Assembly: GCA_003194525.1 (NCBI GenBank)
Contig: NBIV01000043.1
Coordinates: 186,001 to 250,000, forward strand
Direction: 5' to 3'
DNA: 64,000 nucleotides
DNA from: Gracilariopsis chorda
Taxonomy: Eukaryota > Rhodophyta > Florideophyceae > Gracilariales > Gracilariaceae
Shown one piece after another: positions 21,258 through 32,352 of this stretch. Position numbers and translations under genes: made by a program. The notes under the pieces are model-generated. The model searched no databases. It was given only the letters and a program-made list of their open reading frames with translations, and was not told where the DNA came from. How positions within the stretch are numbered: position 1 is the stretch's first letter; each line of letters opens with the position of its first letter.

Positions 21258-23195
21258 TTGAGCTCTTATGAATACGCAAGGAATTTCAACGAGCAGCAGT
21301 ACGAAACTTATCGTGAAACCACGATTGGAATCAGACTACTCGCGGATGGATCCAAGTTTGATATTGCATTTCAAGAAGCAGTGCAGATCTACAGCACACC
21401 CTCCGAGCTACGAGGTCTGGTTGTCACTCTATACCAACAAGGCGCACACCCAGAGAAAATGGCCGTCGAAAACTGGGAGGCGCTTTATAGCGACATACAT
21501 TCAGGAGATGAGCAGCAACGAAAGCAAGAAATGTATCAAAGTGTGGTGGAGATCTCAGACCAGCACGGAGGACGACTGCTTCCCGACCACAGCTTCTTCT
21601 CTCAACACTTACAGCAGTATGATGCAGCATTGACTGACGCGAATCGAGCTACAATAACTCGAGACGCGCGAGTGGTACGAAATGCGTCAACGTTGCAATC
21701 AAGGTACGCGACCTTAAAAACTCGCCAAAGACAAGTCATTGAAACCGTCATTGCCGCATTGTAACAAATGCAGGCACTGCAGGAGCGAACAAGCACTCCT
21801 GGAACCGTTTTCTTCCTGCAAGTATCTGCAGGAACCGGAAATACATACGTGCTACACCTCTTTCGTGATATCGCTGAGTTGGAAGGAATGCTCGCTGAAA
21901 TAACTGCTACAACAGGCATTGCAGCATCTTTGTACGTGGGTGGCTGCACTTTACATAGCCTGCTCAGACTGGGTGTAACGGATAAGGACAGTACAAGCAG
22001 CACTACAGCCACTTTGTCAGAGTACGGTCCTCGATCTCAACGTGCAGACATGCTACGCGAGATGCAACTGCTCGTATTGGATGAGGCGCCCATGCTTTCG
22101 CAAAAGCTTTTTGAACTCATGGATGCGTTGCTCAAAGATCTTCGCTGCAGTGGAATGGAAAACCCGCCTCCGTTTGGGGGCTTGACCATCGTTCTATCTG
22201 GCTACTACTCCCAGCTGCTTCCAGTGGTTCCACAGGTGTACATGGAGGCCCAGCCAAGTGGTAATGTGAGACGATTGTACACAAGCATTCTCAAAACATT
22301 GCTTGGGAAGAGTGATCTGTGGACTTTGTGCTCGGTTCAAGTGCTGCATCTTACCGAACAAGTATGCCAAGCCAATGATCCGGCATTTTCGTCGCTGTTA
22401 CGTTCCATTGGACGAAACACAATATCAAACAACGCTCCAGTACCACTCAGATCTACTGGTGGCATGCAAACTGCCTACCAATTCCTGTGGAAGTGGCTCA
22501 CAACACGACGCAAGGAGGATGTGGATCTCAGCAAAATCCTCACTGCCTCCACAAACCAGTTGGTCGACGAACATAATGCGGCAGCGTTAGATCTGCTTCC
22601 TGTTGATCGCTCTACTCTTCCGTCAGCGACAAACATGCAACCTGACGGTCTACAGAACTCACAGCCCGACGTCATCAACACTTTGGTTCCCGAGTTTGCA
22701 TATCAGTATGCGCGTACTGGATTACCACCTCATAACTTGGACTTGAAGACTGGTGTGCCGGTTATCGTCATTCCGAACGTGCTGCATCCTGCTTTGGTCA
22801 ATGGAGTGCTGTTCGTAGTCGTATATTTCCATCAGTTTACGATGCAGTTGGCTCGATTCGACCAGAACGGACAGGTGCTGGAACGACAACTCTGGCATCG
22901 TATCGACTTCGAGTTTTCTTTTGCAGACATTCGCATGATTCGAAGGCAGTTCCTTATTCGTCTTGCGTTTGCAGCTACCGTTCACAAAGGACAAGAAAAG
23001 ACCTTTGATGGCTTGGTTGTGGATATTCCATCCAACTTCTTCTGTGCCAGTCAGTTGTATGTCTCATTGTCGCGCGTTCAAAGGAACGACCATGTGCTGC
23101 TCGTGCATCAACCGCAGCTTACACCCACGAATGCGCACACAATTCATCCCATGCCTGTGGCCATCGTCAACCCAGTTCTGCCTGAAGCCATTTAG
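21258..23195 (+). pseudogene. Helitron 1 Pif1-type helicase region
   Basis: This SF1 helicase domain is C-terminal to Rep in Helitrons and unwinds the donor strand. Visible are Walker A as VSAGTGNTYVLHLF (the usual Lys is Asn), Walker B as LLVLDEAPMLSQKLFE, motif III GLTIVLSGYYSQLLPVVP, and the late motifs LAFAATVHKGQEKTFDGL and QLYVSLSRVQRNDHVLL. One TAA at 21762-21764 splits an otherwise open frame of about 645 codons. With the Walker A lysine gone, ATP hydrolysis should be lost even if the stop were read through. Confidence 0.9.
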
Positions 23196-23343
23196 TTCTG
23201 CATCCCTCCACAAACGTTATCATATTTCTTGCGTTCTTCATTCATTGAATTAAACTACTTGCTTTTCTGCTTTTACTTTCTCCACCCTTTCTTTCTTCCC
23301 ATCACTTTTTTTCACTCCTTTACCGCGGCACGCAGCGCAGCCC

Positions 23344-23367
23344 GCGGCCGAAGGCCACTTCCTCTTG
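23344..23367 (+). other. Helitron 1 3'-terminal hairpin and terminus
   Basis: GCGGCC-GAA-GGCCAC at 23344-23358 is followed by TTCCTCTTG, ending at 23367. The same hairpin-plus-CTTG layout closes the other Helitrons at 15844 (minus), 15405 (minus) and 54932. Confidence 0.85.
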
Positions 23368-24700
23368 TGTTTGTCCACTATTTGATTTGTTGGCGCAACA
23401 ATCAATCGCTTGAGCTTGATATCTTCCTTCTTTCGTGTTGTAAAGCGTTTCCACAGCAACCTGTACGCTTCTTTTATATCTTATGTAGACATGATTGAAA
23501 GCATTGGAGATGCTGAAAAGGGCACAAGACAAATATTGACCAAAACTTTGGCGAAAATTGATTCATCTTGTTCACAAAGCTGTTTTGTAGGGCGATGAAT
23601 TTTGACTCTTCTGCCCCAAAGCTCGCAATAGTACCATGGAAGCTCCTGTAGGAGACGATCTGGTGTAGCAAGAATTGTTCCATCTCTTTCGGATACTTTT
23701 CTTCTTCTTGGAACCACTGGATGCAGTTACATATAGTAGCTGCCCATAACTATTAACATGCCTCCACAGTCTTTGGTAAAAAATCTTGAGCTCTTCATCA
23801 TAGTTTTGTCAATCTTAAAGAGCATTTTCGGGCACATTCAAGCTTCATCAACAACCGCTAAAACAGTCTTTCTGATTAATTCTACTCTCTGTGATCGTAG
23901 TCCGTACTTGGAAAGTGTCTGACGCTCTCTAATTTGCGAAAATTTGTTATCATCGACTCCCAATCCATGCAAACTATGCAAAGTTCTTCCACCTTCATAT
24001 AGTGCAGCAGCAATACCTTTGATTGCTGTCATGAGCACCAATAGCCTTTCGGGCTTAAGGATATCTCTCCGGAAAGATAGGAGATAGGTCCTCCCTGTTC
24101 CCACTCGTCCTTGTAAGAAGAAAATGCTTGCGTGTGTGTTGAGTTTTTCACCTTCTCTCATTCTCTCTCGGTATCGTACTTCTCTCATTAAGTTGTCAAA
24201 CAATTGCTTATGGCCTTCTGTCAGATCACCATATCGCTCTTTCAACCTTCGCCTGGACCTCCAGGCAGAGCTGCGACGTATTCGAGCTCGTTTCTCTGCT
24301 AATTGGAGTACGCTCTCTCTGAGATGAAGTTTGATACAGTATAATGAAAGAAGGGACAATTTCTGATAAGAAGACTACCACGTCTTTCCCAAATCTCAAA
24401 ATTTCTTCGAATTAATTCCTCTCTTCTTTTTGCTCTGTTTTCCTCGGTTACATCTGCAGTTAGAGCTCTTTCGTGCTTTCCAATCACAGTTTTAGGACTT
24501 ACCCTTAATGAAAGGAAGTTGCCTCCAAGTAACGTAGTTCAGCAGGAGTAGAATGGTATCTTACTGCCTCATCAAAAGCCTTTTTGTACTCGTCACCATA
24601 GATATATAGTCCACGGGCTACTGCCGCTTCTCTATAGGTCGAGTAGATTTCGCACCAAACACGTTTCGAATCATCAAAGGGGCTGAAGGCAGAGTTCATG
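23368..24700 (-). pseudogene. Helitron 2 helicase, N-terminal part
   Basis: From 24700 downward the minus strand reads ARGLYIYGDEYKKAFDEAVR, then LQGRVGTGRTYLLSF (Walker A with Arg where Lys is expected), GIAAALYEGGRTLHSLHGLG, KTVLAVVDEA (Walker B), and WKRFTTRKKEDIKLKRLIVA, ending IVDKHK where Helitron 1 was inserted at 23367/23368. Stops and shifts are frequent. The order matches the other two Helitron helicases in this window. Confidence 0.82.
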
Positions 24701-25099
24701 AGAAATATTCGAAGAGCAAATAGTTCGGGATTTGCGGGAGAAGCAAATCTAATTCTAGTTACAATTCGACAATTTTCGGCTCGTTAAACGAAGTAAATTG
24801 TTGGACTTCCTCAATCCAGAGCAGATTCAGACTCTGGTACAGAGCAGAGAAGCTAATCTTATACACGTAAAGTCTCGTAGTATGTCATGTAGTTCACATC
24901 CATGTACCGAGAGGGACGTTCGAAATACGTTTTCAGCGGCGAAGAATTCAGAAGTCTAGGCAGTGTCACGTTTCGAATCAAAACCCGTCGCTATCCACAG
25001 AGATATATGTCAGGCCTCAATACAGTTGGATCGATTCGAACATGTCTAAAGTCAAAAAGGTTCCATGTAGCTTCAGGCGCGCCCACAGAACCTGTCTCA

Positions 25100-27100
25100 T
25101 GTACGCCCTGATCTCATTTTGAAGCATGTCGCTCTGTGCACCTGATTGGCTTTCTGTTCGACTTGATACAACCAAATCCTGTTCTTTGGCACTCTTGAAA
25201 GCATAATTTATAAGTTTTGCTACATGGCTGCCACCATGGGTTCTTCAACATTTCTGTGAGCCTTTTACTTCATTGTTAGATCGGTATTGTACGGAATCAC
25301 TTTCAAATCTTCTGTCCTTCTTTCTTGATAGCTCACTCGGTCTGTGTACTCATTTATCGTTGTTTCAGCCACAAGTTCTTGTCAATCATACCAAAATCTG
25401 GAACTCCCGTCAGAGGTACGACCACGGCAATATGGAGAGTGTCTGTGCATATTGAATTTCTCTAACAACTTTCGGAGTTCCTGGTCTCCAGGAGAGTCAC
25501 GATGCAGTTCGGATTTGACCAAAGTGTCAATGATCTCATGATTTTCAATTACGACCCCCTCCAACCAAAGAAGATTATGATGATGTGGAGTATTTCTCTC
25601 CTGGAACTCACGTTTGGCAGCAATCACAATGCATTTCAAGCCTAAGAACTCTTCTGAATTACTCTATAGATCCTTCTTGATTGAATATGCATACTGGTTG
25701 TACAATCTAGCAATAAGATCTGGCCTATCAAAAGGACGGCTTCTGTCTCCCTATGGAGAAAGCTTTCGGGCGTTTTTATTTTCCATACTAATCTTTTTCA
25801 TCTCCTCCCGCCATATTTTCATTGGGACTGTGACGAAAAGGGTCGGGGAGACCAGCCAAGCGACGATTGCTTGCACACCCAGTCATTTTTGCCTCCAGTA
25901 CGCTGGAGAGTTATTGTGATTACCTGGAAGGAAAAGTTCACCGGGAGGGTCGAGTTCATCTTTTCCGGTATGGGTTCCAGCCCGCATCTCCCGCTCTTCA
26001 ACCATTCTCATCTGTTCTGTTTACAAGTAACAAAGTCTCAAGTCTTCAATGTTCGTGCTAGTACGAAGCAACCATTGCTGAAGAAGAGTACCACAGTTCA
26101 GCAGCACATTATCGGTGTACAGTCTTCGCTTAGAGTGTTCTGCCCAGGTTAGGCTCCTTTCGTCTCGGTTTTTGGCATCCCTTGATGAAATATATGTTGC
26201 TGTATCATACGGGGCATGAATCTCACCGTAAAGGTAGAGCTGTGGAAAAGCTCCTTTTTCAGCAGCTGCCCAAATGGTGTCTTATGAAGTTTCTTCCATT
26301 GAATCAGGCTTCAACCGGTTGTACATGACAACTCGACGTTGAAGATTTCCTATTGACATGAGATGGGATTCTCTTCCCCCTACCAGCCGCGCAATTGGAT
26401 CTTCTGACCTGAATAGTCCACTTGGCTCTACGAAGAAAGCTCTCATTGCAAGAGGTCTGTCTTGGCTGTCTTCTGATAACGGTCCTGCACCAGAGCGCAC
26501 CTCGGTTCGGGCTTCATGGGCACCTTGATAATTCTGAACAACTAATCCTTCCTAAATAGAGTCTGCAGAGATGTCCATAGTAGATTCGTCCGTTTTTGAT
26601 CTCCTGCGAACACTTTCGTCTGGTCTGAACAAATTTCTATATCTCTGTCGGACAATATCTGGTCTTGGTTGCATGAAGTCGTATAATGTTGGAACCAAGT
26701 ATCGAATATTCGGGTTAGACACCATTCGTCTCGTAAAAGAAGAAGAACAATCCCGTGATTTAAGACTAGAAGGACCTTCCGACCGCAAAAATTTGTAGCG
26801 CACGTCCTGGTCTGGAACAGAAAGAGACGCATTGCCTTTAGGTCAAAGAAATGATGGACCTTCACCCCGAACGTACTTCATATCCATGAACGTGACAACG
26901 GTTGCAAATAACACATTTAGGTTTGCTGATAGGGTTTGAAAAGAACAAAAGCGATATAATTCTTCAAGCAGCGAATTGATATGCACTTCTCTGAAATAAA
27001 TTCCAAGCGATCTGGAGCTTTTGTACCCACAGCATGTTCCTTCTGTCTCCGCACCAAGTAGAACTGTGCCACAATACTTGCTCATACGAATACTAAGCAC
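25100..27100 (-). pseudogene. Helitron 2 Rep (HUH endonuclease) region
   Basis: Minus-strand pieces follow the Helitron 1 order: TFMDMKYVRGEGPSFL (near 26860), LVPTLYDFMQPRPDIVRQRY (near 26690), and NTPHHHNLLWLEGVVIE (near 25580), which is the HUH motif. The pieces use different frames with many stops. It is older than Helitron 1. Confidence 0.78.
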
Positions 27101-27700
27101 CCAGCCCCAATCTTTGGGAGAGCATCGAGTTGCTCGATGACTGTTTGAACTGCACGTCCCACAACACTCTAAAACTGTCCCAGTGATTGGCTGGTAGTCA
27201 GGATGTGAAGAACGTGGACGTACAAGGCCATGACGAATATTTTCTGCCCTTGCATTTCAGAAATATTTTGCTGCGTAGTGAACGCCTTGAAGAGGTCTCC
27301 CAGCAAACCGGATAACTGTCCTACCTCTTTCCTCTTGAATGCAGGAAGAATTAGAGGAGTTCAAGTACATTTTTTCAGGGTTACGAGATTCCTTAACGTT
27401 TTGGGGAAGCTCGGTTCTAGTTCCTAAATCCACCTGCGCGAGCTCATCAGATATGTCCCAATGATGCACGGGCGTAAATTTTCTCTTGGACGATGGCCTG
27501 CTCCCGATCAGGATCCACCATGTCTTTATGGAAGTTGATGTGAATAACAACCCATGTCAGATTGCAGGAACCAGAGATGGACTGAGAGCTTGGACGGTCA
27601 CCTTTCGATGGAGCATGTACCGTCCCTGCCGCTTAAGTAGAGAACTGGTGTTGCATAATAGTTTTCTGCATGATATATACGTATGCATATTATCCTCATG

Positions 27701-29720
27701 GTCTCAAGTTGTTCTCAGCACCAGCAGTACATTGGTATTTTACAGACGTAGTACTTCTCTGATTAGGTATGCATTAAGTTCTTATTTAGTATTCGTTTCA
27801 GACATTAACACATATCCAAGACGGATTCAACTATGTATGCAGCGTATATTTAGTTCTTATTATTGTTAGCCGGGTCTACGTTTGTAATAATGTGTTGCCT
27901 ACGTATACACTACATAGATTAAAACTATTTTTGTTAGAAGGGTATCCGTTTGTAATAGCAGCGCAAGTTAGCACGCGGTCTGCGTTGCGGGCTAAAACTA
28001 GGTGCTAGTCCGGTTGGTCCAACGATGCCTGTCTTTACCTGGCAGTGGGTGCTGCCGAACATACTGCACCTATATCTAGGTCAGCCCGTGGGGGAGGAGC
28101 AGGTGATATACACCTCAGATATACTGTAAACCCCCCTGGGCTGATTGATACTGTCCGTCTATGGGCCTTAACCACAGTGCATCTACAAGTAAATAAACTT
28201 CGAAGGTGCAGGTCCGGCACCTCCACCCGGGCTGGTGCACACCACAGTTTGGCCGTCCGTAGTCCACGTGTGTACGTCCTTCCGCCGTCGGGCCATATCG
28301 CCAGTTAGCCATTCGTGAGTTATCACCTTGACACCCAGATACCAACTGAGCTACCATCCCGGATGGTCGCTTTCCCACATTAACTGATGATAAGCATTGT
28401 TCACCCTTCCAATCAACTCGCAAGAAGAACTGTTCCACTCGAAAAGTTAAGTTGGCTCCTCCTCTACGGTGATGTGATACAGTAAGATCTGACCACATTG
28501 GCAGTGCAGCGTGCCCTGGACCAATTGGTGAGTTTGTCACATGTGCAAGAGTGGCTAACTACTTATTTTACAAGTTTATTTAATTATTTTAGATAGGTAG
28601 TGACACCCCGCTCCTGTGGTGTGGGACCATGCCCTTAGGGCCGGCCCCAACGTATGCCAAGTGGCAGAGTGCACCAGAAGTTGAGCCTCGCTCACCCTTT
28701 AGGTGGATGCAGCGCTCCCTCAACAAGCATGGTCGAGGTAAGCACCTCTTGGCTAAGTGTGGTACAAACTGGTTTCTACAGTCAACCTCTTGGCTTAGCT
28801 AAGACTATTCAGGGTTTAATAACTCGTGTGCACCGTACTACCAACACTACCAATTGGTTACGGAAAGCGCGCCTGATTATCTTTTGCCCATAGAGGTTTC
28901 GTGCTGCCACATCGATTCGGTTACCCAGCTTCCACCCGTCAGGTCGAGCCTTCGTCGCGCTCCCGCCAAAGATTTTCCAAACTGTGAAACCCGCTGGTAC
29001 TTGTCACCCGATTGGTTGTACCACAGTTCACAGCTCCCACAGAGCAGATGAATGGATCACGTACTGCAAAGAAACCAACATTAATGTTTTGCGACTGTCT
29101 GACAACACCTTGCACATCCTTACACGCTGTGATTCTTCAATTAATGAGACATACAAGGCGACAAACAGAGAGGTTAGAGATACTTTGTATGAACAAGAGT
29201 ATATGGCAATGCCAGTATTGCCGTCAAAACTAAGCTTCTAATCGCATATATGGGTCTCTGAATAGTCGCTTGACTAAGCAAGGCACCATAAATATCGGTA
29301 TGTGGCGGATTGACTTCTATTTATTTGATAATTTGTGCGAGAGCCTAGATACAAAACAAATAGTTTCGGGTGATACTTCGCATACCTATGGCAAGGTGTT
29401 AAGATAGACAGTGCGGTCAAGTTACCGCATTTTGTGCTCATTAATTAAGCATGTCGTCCAGCGGGACGAGTTTCCAATGCAAATTATTTCCACAGCAGAT
29501 CAAACGCTGCAACAAATTAATCTTCTCATGGCATTCTCTGAGACGCGGCCTCACTTAAACCGACGGTAAATTGCGTCAAAGACCAAATGCCAATGATTGC
29601 AGAACTCGTGCTGCAGTAATGACAAATTTTGCTTCCTTTATAAATTTCACGAACCAGATGAGTTTACAAAACAGACCCAAGCACACCTTTTGTAGAATTG
29701 GGGTACTGGTTGGATAAGTG
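27701..29720. other. Unassigned region between Helitron 2 and the gypsy element
   Basis: No gene is supported. There is a spaced direct repeat (about 27861-27888 and 27939-27966, both TTGTTAG...GTTTGTAATA). A perfect palindrome with arms ACCATCC and GGATGGT lies near 28350, and a tRNA A-box-like word lies beside it on the minus strand. Composition near 28.0-29.1 kb resembles the neighbouring gypsy element, with ACCAATTGGT at about 28517 and 28851, so part of it may be an eroded relative. Confidence 0.4.
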
Positions 29721-30261
29721 TGTAGTATAACCGAACACGGTCAATGACCAAATGGGTAGTTCGTGTGGACCACGGCTGTAGGGAGCCCCGGGTGGGCTCG
29801 ACCTAGAAGGGGAAAAGAGGGCTACCGGTAGGGTCTGTGGCCGCACCAACCACTAGAGGTGCAAGATAGTCGACTAGTTCTACGTAACAGTGTCGTAGTC
29901 GCTAGGTATTGTGACTGGCGGACTAGTAATACCTGATAAGATCTTGGATAAACAAAATGGTTGAATGTAAAAACTAGTTGGTATCAGAGTTATCCAAGAG
30001 GTGCGTACCGTCTACCATGAAGGGGGAGGAGGCTGACGCTCACCTTGAAGGTGGGCGAGCTCGACTCTCCGTTAACATGGCACGCTCCATTTGCCACGTA
30101 TGAGGTACAGCCTAGTGGTGCAACTCAGTACTGTAGTTAACAGTTAGAACTATTTCTAAAAGTTAAAGTTAAATATTCGGACATACTGCCCTGGTCCAAT
30201 CACCCACGTGGCACACCGAACTGGTATTTTGCACACCACTTTGGTACCGAAACCCACTATA
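29721..30261 (-). repeat. Gypsy 3' LTR
   Basis: It is the partner of 40820-41360 with the same length. On the minus strand it ends in CA. The plus strand contains TGGTATCAGAG at about 29982, which equals a common initiator-tRNA primer site but lies inside the LTR. A few bases at the outer edge are ambiguous because both copies end CTATA. Confidence 0.88.
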
Positions 30262-30665
30262 GAAGAGGCCCCGCTCCTACATGCAGCCACGAGCCCGTGG
30301 ATGCCACTTTAGTCCCAAATGCGTTGTTCTGTCCCGGTGTGCACCCGTTGGTCAGTACCCAAGCGGCGCTTGAGCACCAGCCTTAGTGCTGTCCCCGTCA
30401 GCATCGACCAAAGCGACCAACGTGGTTTCGTATCCCCCCCCCTGCAGCCTGCCGTCCTTTGCCGTTTGGTCAATTTCCTCTCCGTCGTATCACCGGGTCG
30501 GTCTCCTTGCTCCTTCTTCGTGGCGCGTGGGACATTTGAGGCTACTTTCGTGATTCCTACTGGATCGATACTGTCTCCGTTCTCGTCCAACCGTGACCAT
30601 TTGGTATTAGCGCAACACTGCTTGGTCCCAGTGCAACGCTGTCTGCCTCTGCTTCCGACCATTCG

Positions 30666-31133
30666 GTGATAATCGCGACGCCTCCATGGTCCTTGGCTCT
30701 CAATCCCAGCGCTTTTCACGGCCATTGGGGTCATCTTTTCCGTGGACCATTGCAACATGGACTGACCATCATGGTTCATCAACATGCCAAGAAGGCTCCC
30801 GTACCAAACTCTGAGACCCATAGGGTGGATTTGATCCCAATGGAGCCGATTGGCGCTCCCTTACCCAAATTGGTTGGCGCCAACGACGAGTCGGCGCATA
30901 CCAACTCTGGTCCGCGTTCTCGGTCACCTGGAAGGTTTTCTCCACCCCACTATTTAGGCGGGTCGGATAGGTTCCCAACCAAGTACCGTCGCAGTCCTCT
31001 CCCATCACCGGTCACCCAGATCACCATGTCTGGTCGTGGTTCTCGCAGCCCTCGTGGCTCCCGCACCGGGCCTCGAAGTGAAATAGCCAAGTCAGTAACA
31101 CGTTGGCGTGGGCGGGGGCGTGGTACTTCGTAG
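30666..31133 (+). CDS. Antisense ORF 1 in gypsy, Arg/Ser/Gly-rich
   Basis: This 155-codon frame lies opposite to pol, just inside the 3' LTR. Its C-terminal half is rich in Ser-Arg and Gly-Arg (SGRGSRSPRGSR, RWRGRGRG), which looks like an RNA-binding tail. The product is unknown. Whether it is expressed cannot be told, and the element is a fossil. Confidence 0.3.
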   Translation: MIIATPPWSLALNPSAFHGHWGHLFRGPLQHGLTIMVHQHAKKAPVPNSETHRVDLIPMEPIGAPLPKLVGANDESAHTNSGPRSRSPGRFSPPHYLGGSDRFPTKYRRSPLPSPVTQITMSGRGSRSPRGSRTGPRSEIAKSVTRWRGRGRGTS

Positions 31134-31378
31134 ACCCTGCCGCTTCCAAACCAAATTGGTAGCATGCCCGCTCCCGCTTTGGCCAAAGTGGTAAACCTAG
31201 TGGTTACGCGAGTTTCTCGCTGGGACTCACGTGCTACATGACCCATATGTGGTTACGGCGATCACCCACGATACCTCCCATATGAATGAATTTGTCCTGC
31301 TCCCGTCGGACCTCCGTCGGGAGTTGTTGCAAACCAATTCCTGGCCGATTCCGGTAAGCGAACCCCCTGGTCAACAGT

Positions 31379-32251
31379 TTGAACACGCGGATTTTTTTGC
31401 TGTACTTCTCTTGGGAAAGGTGGGACAGTCACCCTTTGGCAGTCATTCCGCACCACCCACCCAGAAGGGATAAGGAAATACGCCATTTTCCGGGTCTTCC
31501 CAGCTGCTTCTTCTATCGGGCTCACCATTCACCGTTCAGCTACTTCATCCCACCAACCATTCCTGGTGATTTGCTTTATCTCAGCAGTGATTTTGAGTTC
31601 CTGTACGTCAGACGACTCGTTGATGTCTTCTTCTCTGCGGGTCCTTCACCAGATTGGTTGAAACTGGACCTTGATCTGGTGGCCTCCGAGTCCCCTTATG
31701 ACAGGATTCATTGGCTTGACCGTAAAAGGTGGGATGGAGACGACGCATCGGAGGCACGCATTCGTCACCGAAACAGTTTGGTCAAGACCATGCATGGTTA
31801 TCACCTCATTGAGTACTTCTCTCAGAGTACTGAGGCTCGCCGACAATGGTACGTGCAGCTAACAGGCTGGAGAAATGAGTACGAAGCACCGCAGTGGTTA
31901 TCGGTTCCAACCCCTCCGGTACTGGCCTATTTTGGAAGCCTGAACCGGGAGGTTAGTCATTGGTACTACACCTTATGGTCCGTTGCGATGTGCGAATGGG
32001 CGTTTCTGGTCGCCCTGTTGGCTTTGGAAGCCGGCTGTCACGGTATCACATGGAACTTGCGTTGCCCCCAGACGGCCTTCTATACCCATTGGTTCCAACC
32101 AGTTGGTCGCCTCTTCCGTTTAAACATGCATTTGATTCAGTTGATCCGCCGTCTAGGTATCTCCGACATCGTCACCCGTACTGGTTACACCGAAAACCAC
32201 TTGGACAACTACCTCCGTGCTGCTGAGAATCACCGGTGTGGTCCTGCCTAA
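31379..32251 (+). CDS. Antisense ORF 2 in gypsy, unknown 290-residue protein
   Basis: This frame of 290 codons reads on the strand opposite to gag-pol. The composition looks like a folded protein, with many Trp and Tyr residues (PDWLKLDLDLVA, WYVQLTGWRNEYEAPQWL, CEWAFLVALLALEAG). No known domain is recognised. Antisense ORFs at this position are known from some plant Ty3/gypsy families, for example Grande and Retrosat-type elements, so an accessory gene is plausible. Confidence 0.45.
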   Translation: MNTRIFLLYFSWERWDSHPLAVIPHHPPRRDKEIRHFPGLPSCFFYRAHHSPFSYFIPPTIPGDLLYLSSDFEFLYVRRLVDVFFSAGPSPDWLKLDLDLVASESPYDRIHWLDRKRWDGDDASEARIRHRNSLVKTMHGYHLIEYFSQSTEARRQWYVQLTGWRNEYEAPQWLSVPTPPVLAYFGSLNREVSHWYYTLWSVAMCEWAFLVALLALEAGCHGITWNLRCPQTAFYTHWFQPVGRLFRLNMHLIQLIRRLGISDIVTRTGYTENHLDNYLRAAENHRCGPA

Positions 32252-32352
32252 GTGTGGGAAGTGTGGGATCATGATCGTCAAAGGGTTCCTCACCGAGTGA
32301 GCGAGCTCTGCCTGGTGACGACCACATAAGGAAAGAAGCCCAGTATGGGTAT

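Larger units (their letters stand above)
16858..23367 (+). mobile_element. Helitron 1, near-complete autonomous Helitron, 6.5 kb
   Basis: The element begins TCTCAACACCCCCCGTACTA after an A (16857) and ends ...CCTCTTG before a T (23368). Removing it restores the helicase frame of Helitron 2 (IVDKH joined to NLNAL), so both ends are placed to the base. Internally it has palindrome and CAG-rich DNA (16.9-17.3 kb), a short ORF with 7-residue repeats (17889-18500), a Rep nuclease region (18885-21138) and a Pif1-type helicase (to 23195). About eight stops or shifts interrupt the Rep-helicase gene, so it is recently dead. The 3' end reads CTTG where the textbook Helitron end is CTRR. Confidence 0.9.
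15405..27700 (-). mobile_element. Helitron 2, old, minus strand, twice interrupted
   Basis: This rolling-circle transposon reads from about 27.7 kb down to its 3' terminus at 15405 (CTTG on the minus strand, preceded by a GC-rich hairpin). Its Rep part lies at 27100-25100, its helicase N-terminal part at 24700-23368, and its helicase C-terminal parts at 16857-16642 and 15843-15480. Helitron 1 (16858-23367) and a non-autonomous Helitron (15844-16641) are inserted in the helicase gene. The 5' end was not found and may lie anywhere near 27.5-27.9 kb. Many stops and shifts show that it is the oldest layer of the nest. Confidence 0.75.

Noticed and set aside
28316-28370. Minus-strand tRNA-like word GGTAGCTCAGTTGGTA
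   Set aside because: It fits an A-box, but no D-stem partner, anticodon arm or B-box follows, so it is not a tRNA gene; at most it is a trace of a tRNA-derived repeat.
29982-29992. TGGTATCAGAG as the primer-binding site of the gypsy element
   Set aside because: It is inside the LTR and on the strand opposite to gag-pol, so it cannot serve this element.
30309-30821. 170-codon minus-strand frame between pol and the gypsy LTR
   Set aside because: No domain is visible, the opposite strand is also open, and the composition is biased; support is too weak to call it.
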